A model generated the notes under the pieces. The model did not search any database, had not been told where the DNA came from, and worked only from the letters and a program-made list of their open reading frames with translations. Below are positions 21,731 through 29,564 of a DNA stretch of 64,000 nucleotides, piece after piece. This stretch comes from Streptomyces pyxinicus (GTDB taxonomy: Bacteria; Actinomycetota; Actinomycetes; Streptomycetales; Streptomycetaceae), in the NCBI RefSeq assembly GCF_024753135.1, contig NZ_JANUGP010000008.1, positions 62,001-126,000 on the forward strand, given 5' to 3'. Position 1 is the stretch's first letter; each line of letters begins with the position of its first letter. Position numbers and translations under genes: made by a program.

Positions 21731-21743
21731 CGTACCCCGCGCC

Positions 21744-22391
21744 TCAGGGGACTCTGATCTCCCGCTCCAGCTGCGTCGCCAGGGTGACGTAGCGGGGGCG
21801 GCGGTGCACCGGGACCATGCCGCGGATCATCAGGTGCCACACCTCGGCGACCCGGCGCGGCAGGCGCCCGACCGGTTCGATGGAGCGGCCGGCGACGCGG
21901 GTGCCGACGAAGAAGCAGACGAGGGAGTGCGCGATGGCGGCGGCGTCGAGGTCGCCGTGCACATCGGACTCCCGGACGGCTCCGGCGACCTTGCGGGTGA
22001 AGAAGTCCAGCCACACGGTGAACGGGTGCCGCAGCGGCGGCCGTACGGCGATGTCGGCGCTGACCAGGCGCAGCCCGGCGCGCGGTACGGGGTCCTGCAC
22101 GGCGAGCCGGGCGATCCCGAAGGTGGTGCGCATCAGGGCTTCCAGCGAGGAGTAGCCACGGCTCTCGACCTCGGCCACGAGTTGCTGGGCGACCTGGGCC
22201 TGGAGTTCCAGGATGGCGTGCGCCAGGTCCTCCTTGGCGGCGAAGTGGAAGTACAGCGCGCCCTTGGTGACCTTCGCGTGCGCGACGATGTCGCTCAGGC
22301 TCGTGGCCTCGTAGCCCTGCCGGTCGAACAGGTCGGCCGCCGCCGTGATGATCGTGGCCCGGGTCTGCTCAGCGCGTAACTGCCTCGCCAT
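21744..22391 (-). CDS. TetR-family regulator resembling gamma-butyrolactone receptors (ArpA/ScbR type)
   Basis: A 215-residue repressor-like protein. The N-terminal helix-turn-helix is ARQLRAEQTRATII...TSLSDIVAHAKVTKGALYFHFAAKEDLA; KVTKGALYFHFASKE is the hallmark of the ArpA/ScbR autoregulator receptor group. The C-terminal ligand domain includes RAGLRLVSADI and the late VAEVWHLMIRGMVP. ATG at 22391 has AAAGGG upstream. A 24-base pseudo-palindrome at 22416-22439, just upstream, fits an ARE operator and implies autoregulation. No butyrolactone synthase gene (AfsA type) is in the window, so the ligand source is unknown. Confidence 0.85.
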   Translation of the reverse strand: MARQLRAEQTRATIITAAADLFDRQGYEATSLSDIVAHAKVTKGALYFHFAAKEDLAHAILELQAQVAQQLVAEVESRGYSSLEALMRTTFGIARLAVQDPVPRAGLRLVSADIAVRPPLRHPFTVWLDFFTRKVAGAVRESDVHGDLDAAAIAHSLVCFFVGTRVAGRSIEPVGRLPRRVAEVWHLMIRGMVPVHRRPRYVTLATQLEREIRVP

Positions 22392-22415
22392 CGGATGACC
22401 CTTTCTTGCACATTG

Positions 22416-22439
22416 AACGAACGGGGCGTGCGGTTTGTT
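22416..22439 (-). promoter_or_regulatory. Probable ARE-type operator for the TetR regulator
   Basis: AACGAACGG (22416-22424) and CGGTTTGTT (22431-22439) form a 9-6-9 inverted repeat with 7 of 9 positions matching. It lies 25-48 bases upstream of the TetR start codon. The AACAAACC/GGTTTGTT half-site resembles the autoregulatory elements bound by ArpA/ScbR-type receptors, and the position suits repression of the regulator's own promoter. Confidence 0.5.
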
Positions 22440-22822
22440 TCCAGCCCGTCACACACGATAACTCACCGGGTGGCGCGGGGAGTCGGGTGCGCCCGTCCGC
22501 AGCTCGACACGTGTCAGTCACGCACCGCGCGCCAGGGCCCCGACGGCCCCCGTCTCCCTGGGAAATCGACCGTTCCGGCCGCCGCCGCCCGGCCGTTCGC
22601 AGCGTTCGCCGACCGGTCGTCACCGCACCCATGATCGCCACCATACGAGGCCGACGGCCGCCTCCTCAACGGGGTCGCACACCCGGCGCGAAACGGCCGT
22701 ACCAGTCGGTGACTTCACGCCCCCTGCCCCAGGGCCCCCGGACTAGCTGAACAGGCAGGTGACCGGTGGCCTTACTGGGGACCGCGAACTCCCGCCCCGC
22801 GCAGGGCGAGGAGATGTCCCTG
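22440..22822. other. Intergenic region, no gene seen
   Basis: About 380 bases between the TetR operator and the monooxygenase remnant. It must contain the minus-strand promoter of the TetR-ARMT1 operon and the promoter of the former plus-strand gene. Only an AT-richer patch (around 22455-22465) stands out. Confidence 0.4.
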
Positions 22823-23242
22823 ATGATTCGGACGACCCTCCGCGGGCGGCTCGCCTCGGCCCTCACGGCGGCGCCGCCGCCGGTCGTGTCGTGGGCGGCG
22901 GGATCCGCTCGGGCGCACGGCACACCGGCGGATTCGGCCAGCAGGGTCTACGCCTGCTCGCCGCCGAGCGGCGCCGGCGCCGTTCGGCCGGCTGTGCGGC
23001 GGCTGCCTTCCGGCCTACCGCGGCCTCGGCCTCGCCCGGGGCGCCTGGCCGGCGACCCGGCTGATACCCGGTGGCCGGCTGACGATGACGTACGCCTCGA
23101 CGATGGCGCACGCGGGCACGTTCCGGCTGGTCCTGACGATGCCCGGTCACGACCCGGCGGTACGACGGACGGCGGCGCCCCCGCGGTGCTGGTGCTCACC
23201 GGGGGCGCCGCCTTTGTGCTGCTCCGCCTGCGAAGGCGGTGA
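22823..23242 (+). pseudogene. Remnant of a secreted AA10 lytic polysaccharide monooxygenase gene
   Basis: Pieces of a chitin/cellulose-active AA10 monooxygenase survive in different frames. The first frame starts at ATG 22823, behind GAGGAG, and gives a signal peptide ending SARA, then a mature N terminus HGTPADSASRVYACSPP. The copper-binding His 1 and family motif are intact. A second frame (about 22960-23165) reads RLCGGCLPAYRGLGLARG, then AWPATRLIPGGRLTMTY and ASTMAHAGTFRLVLTMPGHD, matching the middle of such enzymes. The first frame then resumes with APAVLVLTGGAAFVLLRLRRR, a C-terminal membrane anchor. The segment between the motifs is far too short, so there has been internal deletion plus frameshifting. 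Confidence 0.72.
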
Positions 23243-23260
23243 TCTCGGTACGGGAAAAGG

Positions 23261-24397
<1,137 letters not shown>

Positions 24398-24530
24398 CTA
24401 CCGCCGCGTAACGAGAAAGCCCTTGCTCCCGCCGGGAGTGTGAGGAGGCGTACGCGGCAGCCGCTGTCCGCGCCAGGACACCGCGCCACTGAAGCCCAAC
24501 CCGCATTGATCCGTGCCCATGGGAGCAGAC

Positions 24531-25229
24531 ATGGCCTCGTCCCCGCACGTCCCGTCCACCGGCAACACCCCCGAGAACCCCGACGACCACAGTTCGCCGT
24601 CCGCGTCACCGAGCGACACCGGGAGCGGCGGCGGTGAGCGACGCGGACGGGTCCGGGCCCGCCGGGCCGCCGTGATGGCGGTGCCCGCCACGCTCGTCGC
24701 GGCCGGCCTCGCCGTCCTCACCGCCCAAGGCGCGCTGGGTGTGCAGTTCGCCATCTCCGGCATGCCGTTCACCGTCACCGCGACCGACCTGACCGGCACC
24801 GGTTTCGAGCAGTTCGGCGCCCTCGACAACATGGCGGACGGCAGTCCCAACGCGGGGGACAGCGGCGGCCAGGTGCTCGTCGTCACCTCCGCGATCAAGA
24901 ACGCCACGCTGGACCACCTGTGCCAGAGCGTCGACCTCGGCGGCACCAACCTGCTGATCCGCGCGGGCGGCGGCAAGACGAAGGTGAGCGCGACCGACCT
25001 GACGACCGACTCGACCGAGCTGTCCGGTGACGCGGCGTTCGACAACATCGAGATCGGCAACGACGCGAGCACGCTGTCCAAGGCGGGCGTGAAGGGCCCG
25101 CTCGGCGTCTTCAGCCAGCAGGCCGACACCGTGCACATCGCCAACCTGCGGCAGACCAACTACGCGACCACGGCGGGTGTGTTCAAGCTGCCCGGCCTCA
25201 AGCTCGGCTTCAGCAGCTCGGGTTGCTGA
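24531..25229 (+). CDS. DUF6230 family protein
   Basis: A 232-residue protein of a Streptomyces-type family of unknown function. It has a disordered Ser/Pro/Asp-rich N terminus, an Arg-rich stretch (RRGRVRARRAAV), and one membrane or signal-anchor segment (about VMAVPATLVAAGLAVLTAQGAL). The domain that follows is probably extracytoplasmic (ALGVQFAISGMPFTVTATDLTGTGFEQFG...), ending LKLGFSSSGC. ATG at 24531 has GGGAGCAGAC upstream; GTG 24513 and ATG 24519 are alternatives. The next gene (DUF6114) begins at or overlaps its stop, and the two families usually occur together, so they probably act as a pair. Confidence 0.8.
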   Translation: MASSPHVPSTGNTPENPDDHSSPSASPSDTGSGGGERRGRVRARRAAVMAVPATLVAAGLAVLTAQGALGVQFAISGMPFTVTATDLTGTGFEQFGALDNMADGSPNAGDSGGQVLVVTSAIKNATLDHLCQSVDLGGTNLLIRAGGGKTKVSATDLTTDSTELSGDAAFDNIEIGNDASTLSKAGVKGPLGVFSQQADTVHIANLRQTNYATTAGVFKLPGLKLGFSSSGC

Positions 25230-25234
25230 TCGCC

Positions 25235-25696
25235 GTGCCGGACCGCGCCCGTCGGGGACCGAGGGCCGCCTTCCGCGCGTGGCGGGCCCGCCGGCCGTTC
25301 TGGGGCGGGCTGCTGCTCGCCCTGGGCGGCGGCGAGATCCTGCTGACCGAGAAGGCCTCGCTGAAGGTCGTCATGCACATCGGCATGCAGGGCCTGGCCG
25401 GTTATCTGCTGCCGACGCTGATGCTGCTGCTGGGGCTGCTGATCCTGTTCAACCCCTCGCAGCGGCTCTTCTACTCCGTCACCGGCATCCTGGTCACCCT
25501 GGGCACCTGGCTGACGTCCAACCTGGGGGGCTTCTTCATCGGCCTCCTCCTCGGCGCCGTCGGAAGCTGCCTCGCCTTCGGCTGGCTCCCGGACCAGGAA
25601 CCCCGCGTCAGCCGCCGCGAGCGCCGCAGGCAGGCGCGTGCCGAGCGGGCGGCGGCGGACCCGGGCGTGGCCGACCGGGTGGAGCCGGTGGCCTGA
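25235..25696 (+). CDS. DUF6114 family membrane protein
   Basis: A 153-residue integral membrane protein. Arg-rich N terminus (RAAFRAWRARRPFWGG), then about four membrane segments (GGLLLALGGGEILL; GLAGYLLPTLMLLLGLLILF; FYSVTGILVTLGTWL; GGFFIGLLLGAVGSCLAF) and a charged C-terminal tail (SRRERRRQARAERAA). GTG at 25235 starts 5 bases after the DUF6230 stop, so translation is probably coupled; TTG at 25223 is an alternative overlapping start. It converges on the TatA-like gene with only 15 bases between. Function unknown. Confidence 0.8.
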   Translation: MPDRARRGPRAAFRAWRARRPFWGGLLLALGGGEILLTEKASLKVVMHIGMQGLAGYLLPTLMLLLGLLILFNPSQRLFYSVTGILVTLGTWLTSNLGGFFIGLLLGAVGSCLAFGWLPDQEPRVSRRERRRQARAERAAADPGVADRVEPVA

Positions 25697-25711
25697 GGAC
25701 CGGGCTCGTGA

Positions 25712-25900
25712 TCAGCTCGCGGTCGCCGGCGGCTTGGGCGCCGGCTCCTCGTCCTTCATGGCCTTCGTCTCGCTCTTGAGGATGCGCAGGGACCTGCCCA
25801 GCGCGCGGGCGGTGTCCGGGAGCCGCTTGGAGCCGAAGAGCAAGAGGAACACGATCGCGACGACCAGCAGGTGCCAGGGTTCGAGTCCGTTGCGGAGCAT
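25712..25900 (-). CDS. TatA/E-like twin-arginine translocase subunit
   Basis: A 62-residue protein with the TatA layout: a short N terminus, one membrane helix ([14 protein letters not shown]), the hinge [16 protein letters not shown] forming an amphipathic helix, and a charged tail. The SKRLPD...GRSLR pattern is the TatA signature. AAAGGAGGGG lies upstream of ATG 25900, an excellent ribosome site. It is unlinked to tatB/tatC, so it is probably an extra pore-forming paralogue. It lies just downstream of the mgtA stop on the same strand. Confidence 0.88.
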   Translation of the reverse strand: MLRNGLEPWHLLVVAIVFLLLFGSKRLPDTARALGRSLRILKSETKAMKDEEPAPKPPATAS

Positions 25901-25925
25901 GACCGCCCCTCCTTTGTCTCACATT

Positions 25926-28544
25926 TCACCGATGAAGCTTGCCGCTTTGCGCAACTGTACAACCCGTGGTGCCGCCGTCCGCGTGGCCGTCCGTCCGCCC
26001 GGTGCCTCGCCGGTCGTGGCGGCGCCTGGCCAGGACCAGAGTCACGGCGTAGACGCCGAGGACGGCGGTGAGCAGCAGGTGGTAGCCGGCGGGCAGCGCG
26101 GTCATGCCGAGCGCGGCGCCGAGCGGGCTGGGCGGCAGCGCGAGTCCCACGGCGGCGAGGAGGGCGGCGGACCAGCCGACCGGGCCCGGCCGCCCGCCCT
26201 CGGCGAGGTGCCGGCCGCCGCGCAGGAGCAGCATCACCAGGGCTTGGGTGAGCAGGTTCTCGGTGAACCAGGCGGAGTGGAACACGGCCTGGTCGTCCAG
26301 CGCGTCGGGACCGCGCAGGGCGAGGGCGAGGACGGCGAAGGTGGCGAGGTCGGCGACGGCGTTGAGGACGCCGAACGCGGTGATGAACCGGAGCAGGGCG
26401 GGGGGCCGCAGTACCGTCGGCCGGCGCAGCGCGGGCGCGCCGGGGCGGTCGTGGGCGAAGGCGAGCTGGGCGGCGTCGAAGCACAGGTTCTGGGCGAGTA
26501 CCTGGACCGGGAGCATCGGCAGGAAGGGCAGCAGCAGCGCGGCGGCGAGCATCGCGAGGACGTTGCCGAGGTTGGAGGAGAGCGTGACGCGGAGGTAGGA
26601 GGCGATGTTGGCGCTGCCGCGGCGGCCCGCGACGACGGCGTGGCCGATCGCGGTGAGGTCCTTCGCGGCGAGCACCACGTCGGCGCTCTCCCGGGCCACC
26701 GGCACCGCTCCCCTGGGCGCGAGGCCGACGTCGGCGGCGAGCAGCGCGGGCACGTCGTTGACGCCGTCGCCGAGGAAGCCCACGGTGTGGCCGGCGGCGC
26801 GCAGTGCGGTGACGAGGTCCGCCTTGTCCCGGGGGGTGCAGCGGGCGACGACGGTCGTGGCGCCGGCCGGCAGGGGTCCGGTGCCGTCCGCCGCGGTGCG
26901 CACCTCGCCCGGTTCCAGGCCCAGGTCCCGGCAGACGCGGGCGGCGGTGCCGGGGTGGTCGCCGGTGAGGACGTGCACGGTGATGCCGAGAGCGGTGAGC
27001 GCGCGCAGCGACTCGGCGGCGCCGGGGGCGGGTTCGTCGTGGAAGGTGACCAGTCCGCGGAAGGTGAGGCCGTGTTCGTCGGCGGGGGTGAGGAGGCTGG
27101 CCCGGGGGCCGGTGGCGCCCGGGCCCGGATACAGCGGGTGGTGCGGGAGTTCGGTGGCGGCGACGGCCAGGACCCGCCGGCCGGCCGCGGCCTCACGTCC
27201 GGCGCGGGCGAGCAGCCGCCGCCGCTCGCCGCCGGGCAGGTCGCAGCGGTCGAGTACGTCCTCGGCTGCGCCCTTGGTGATCAGCAGCCGCCGGCCGCCG
27301 AGCGGGTCGGCGACGAGGGTGGTGGCCAGGCGCCGGCCGGGTTCGACGGGCAGGGCGGCCAGGCCGTCGTACTCCTCGCCGGTCGGCCCCGCGGCGTCCA
27401 GGAGTGCCGCGTCGAGGGCGTCCGGGGTGGGCAGTTCGGCGAGGTGCAGGGTCCACCAGGCGGCGACGGCGGCCCAGTGCAGCGCCTCCGGGTCGTCGTG
27501 GCCGTCGGGTCCGAGGGAGCGGGCGGCGACGGGCCGGTCCTGGGTGAGGGTGCCGGTCTTGTCCACGCAGAGCACGTCGACGGCGCCGAGGTCGTGCAGC
27601 GCGGGCAGCCGGCGTACGACGACCTGCCGCGTGCGGGCCAGGCCGGCGGCGCCCCGGGCCAGGCAGGTGGTGACGATGACCGGCAGCATCTCGGGGGTGA
27701 GTCCGACGGCCACGGCGACGGCGAACGGCAGCGTCTCCAGGCCCCGGCCGCGCAGCACGGCACCGGCCATCAGCACGAGCGGCGGGGTCAGGAGCATGAA
27801 GCGCACCAGGACCCGGGCGATGCCGTGCACGGACCGGTCGAAGGCGCTCGGCACCCGGTGGTCCGGCACCGGGTGCGCGGCGGCGAACCGGGTGCGCGCC
27901 CCGGTGTGGACGACGACCGCGGTGGCGGTGCCCGCCGTCACCACGCTGCCCTGGAAGCACAGATGGTCCTCGGCGCGCGGCTCGGGCAGGTCGGCGGCGG
28001 CCTTGGAGACGGGCGAGGACTCTCCGGTGAAGACGGCCTGACTGACCGTCAGCCCACGCGACCTGAGCAGGCGGATGTCGGCGGGGACGAGGTCGCCGGG
28101 GGCGAGCCGGACGACGTCGCCGGGCACCAGGTCGGTCACCGGCAGTTCCCGGACCCGGGGATCGGCGGTGTCGTCGGGGCGGCGCAGCACGGTGGCCGTG
28201 CCGGCGACCAGGTGGCGCAGGGTCGCGAGGGAGCGGTCGGCGCGGCGCTCGCCGGTGGCCCGCAGCACACAGCTGACGGCGACGAGGGCGAGGATCACGG
28301 CGGCGGTACCCCAGGAGGCGACGAACGCCGAGACCAGGCCGAGGGTGAGCAGCACGGCGGTGAACGGGTCGCGCAGGGCGCGCAGCCAGCGGGCCGGCCA
28401 GGACAGGGCGCGCGACCGGGGCGGGATGTTCTCCCCGACGGCGGCTAGCCGGGCGGCGGCCTCGGCCTCGGTGAGTCCGCGGGGACCGGTCTCCAGGCGG
28501 CGCAGCACCCGCAGAGCGGTGTCGGTCACGGGCTCAGAGGCCAC
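25926..28544 (-). CDS. mgtA: Magnesium-translocating P-type ATPase (MgtA type)
   Basis: An 872-residue P-type ATPase importing Mg2+ at the cost of ATP. Visible are the actuator-domain motif FTGESSPVSK, the phosphorylation motif DKTGTLT, GDGVNDVPAL in the P domain, and the type IIIB signature VGLTPEMLPVIVTTCLARGA. Membrane pairs are near 60-100, 240-290 and in the C-terminal third (ALLLPFLPMLPVQVLAQN). GTG at 28544 overlaps the end of the ArsR-type gene by 11 bases, so the two are translationally coupled. The pairing suggests metal-responsive control by ArsR instead of the usual Mg-sensing leader. Confidence 0.92.
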   Translation of the reverse strand: MASEPVTDTALRVLRRLETGPRGLTEAEAAARLAAVGENIPPRSRALSWPARWLRALRDPFTAVLLTLGLVSAFVASWGTAAVILALVAVSCVLRATGERRADRSLATLRHLVAGTATVLRRPDDTADPRVRELPVTDLVPGDVVRLAPGDLVPADIRLLRSRGLTVSQAVFTGESSPVSKAAADLPEPRAEDHLCFQGSVVTAGTATAVVVHTGARTRFAAAHPVPDHRVPSAFDRSVHGIARVLVRFMLLTPPLVLMAGAVLRGRGLETLPFAVAVAVGLTPEMLPVIVTTCLARGAAGLARTRQVVVRRLPALHDLGAVDVLCVDKTGTLTQDRPVAARSLGPDGHDDPEALHWAAVAAWWTLHLAELPTPDALDAALLDAAGPTGEEYDGLAALPVEPGRRLATTLVADPLGGRRLLITKGAAEDVLDRCDLPGGERRRLLARAGREAAAGRRVLAVAATELPHHPLYPGPGATGPRASLLTPADEHGLTFRGLVTFHDEPAPGAAESLRALTALGITVHVLTGDHPGTAARVCRDLGLEPGEVRTAADGTGPLPAGATTVVARCTPRDKADLVTALRAAGHTVGFLGDGVNDVPALLAADVGLAPRGAVPVARESADVVLAAKDLTAIGHAVVAGRRGSANIASYLRVTLSSNLGNVLAMLAAALLLPFLPMLPVQVLAQNLCFDAAQLAFAHDRPGAPALRRPTVLRPPALLRFITAFGVLNAVADLATFAVLALALRGPDALDDQAVFHSAWFTENLLTQALVMLLLRGGRHLAEGGRPGPVGWSAALLAAVGLALPPSPLGAALGMTALPAGYHLLLTAVLGVYAVTLVLARRRHDRRGTGRTDGHADGGTTGCTVAQSGKLHR

Positions 28545-28902
28545 GGAGGCGGCGTGCCGGGACGGCGGCGGGCGCGTCGCGTTCGGCGAGGTGGCCGACC
28601 AGGAGGCGTACGACCTCGACGACGGCGGCCTGTTCGGCGGTGTCGACGAAGTAGACCTGGCGGCGGCCCTCGCGGCGGGAGCGGACCAGGCCGGCGAGCT
28701 TGAGCTTGGTCAGGTGCTGGCTGACGGCGGGCAGGGCGCCGCCGACCCGTGCGGCGAGGCCCGTGACGTCGCTCTCGCCCTGGACGAGCGCCCACACGAT
28801 GTGCAGCCGGGCGGGCGAGGCGAGCAGTCCGAAGGCGGCGGCCGCCTCGGCGAGCACCTCGGCGGAGGGGTCCTGGTAGCCGGTGCCGGGCGCTGTCGCC
28901 AC
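28534..28902 (-). CDS. ArsR/SmtB-family regulator
   Basis: A 122-residue winged-helix repressor. The core is AAAFGLLASPARLHIVWALVQGESDVTGLAARVGGALPAVSQHLTKLKLAGLVRSRREGRRQVYF, the standard ArsR recognition helix and wing. No obvious cysteine metal box is present in the DNA-binding helix. Metal sensing, if any, would use the C-terminal helix (VVEVVRLLVGHLAERD), whose His and Glu resemble alpha-5-type sites. GTG at 28902 is preferred because GGAGGA sits 8 bases upstream; a longer GTG start at 28929 lacks one. It overlaps mgtA and is divergent from terB. A palindrome at 28994-29011 is a plausible operator. Confidence 0.87.
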   Translation of the reverse strand: MATAPGTGYQDPSAEVLAEAAAAFGLLASPARLHIVWALVQGESDVTGLAARVGGALPAVSQHLTKLKLAGLVRSRREGRRQVYFVDTAEQAAVVEVVRLLVGHLAERDAPAAVPARRLRGL

Positions 28903-28993
28903 TGTCGCCGTCCTCCGTCGCGTCGTCACTGTGGTTCGTCTGTGTCGGGGATTCAGTCTAGGGCGGACGGAACTTCTCGGCGGTCCCGCTAGT

Positions 28994-29011
28994 TTCTACG
29001 GTGCTGTAGAA
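28994..29011. promoter_or_regulatory. Inverted repeat between arsR-mgtA and terB
   Basis: TTCTAC (28994-28999) and GTAGAA (29006-29011) are perfect inverted repeats around six bases, in the divergent promoter region. It is about 90 bases from the ArsR start and 52 from terB. It is AT-rich for this genome and is a candidate repressor site; which regulator binds is unknown. Confidence 0.45.
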
Positions 29012-29062
29012 GTTGCGGTCGGGTGCCGTGGGGCTGCCCGGCCGGTGATTCGAGGAGTGCGC

Positions 29063-29518
29063 ATGGCCCTGTGGGACCGCATCAAGGACTCGGCGTCGCA
29101 GATGCAGACGCAGTTGGTGGCGAAGAAGAACGACCTGAAGAGCGGGGCGTTCCGGGACGCGAGCATGGCGATGTGCGCGCTCGTGGCCGCCGCCGACGGC
29201 ACGGTCGATCCGGCGGAGCGGCAGCGGGTGGCCCAGCTCATCGCGACGAACGAGGTGTTGGGGAACTTCCCGGCGGACGACCTGCGGCGCCGCTTCGAGG
29301 CGAATCTGGACAAGCTGACGGCCGACTTCGCCTTCGGCAAGGTGAGCGTGCTCCAGGAGATCGCCAAGGCGAAGAAGAAGCCCGCCGAGGCGCGTGCCGT
29401 CGTTCAGATCGGCATCGTGATCGGCGGTGCGGACGGGGACTTCGACAAGACGGAGCAGGCGGTGGTGCGCGAGGCGTGCTTCGCGCTGGACCTGCCGCCG
29501 CACGAGTTCGACCTCTGA
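29063..29518 (+). CDS. TerB-family (tellurite-resistance) protein
   Basis: A 151-residue acidic helical protein of the TerB family. DGTVDPAERQRVAQLIATNEVLGNF and GGADGDFDKTEQAVVREACFALDL are the two acidic metal-binding repeats typical of TerB. The N terminus (MALWDRIKDSASQMQTQL) fits the family. ATG at 29063 follows CGAGGAG. TerB proteins work with TerD-type proteins in stress or chemical resistance; no ter partner is adjacent, so this is a solitary member. Confidence 0.9.
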   Translation: MALWDRIKDSASQMQTQLVAKKNDLKSGAFRDASMAMCALVAAADGTVDPAERQRVAQLIATNEVLGNFPADDLRRRFEANLDKLTADFAFGKVSVLQEIAKAKKKPAEARAVVQIGIVIGGADGDFDKTEQAVVREACFALDLPPHEFDL

Positions 29519-29524
29519 GGTCCG

Positions 29525-29560
29525 GCCGGGGCGGGGGCGCACCGCGCCTCCGCCCCCGGC
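29525..29560. terminator. GC-rich hairpin between terB and the ammonia-lyase gene
   Basis: GCCGGGGCGGGGGCG and its near-complement CGCCTCCGCCCCCGGC form an imperfect long stem between two converging genes. It probably terminates transcription in both directions. Confidence 0.5.
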
Positions 29561-29564
29561 GGCG

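Noticed and set aside
25638..28448. 936-codon plus-strand open frame over mgtA
   Set aside because: Antisense shadow of MgtA. Gly/Glu/Val/Arg-rich with no recognisable domain and no ribosome site, while MgtA itself has all P-type ATPase motifs.
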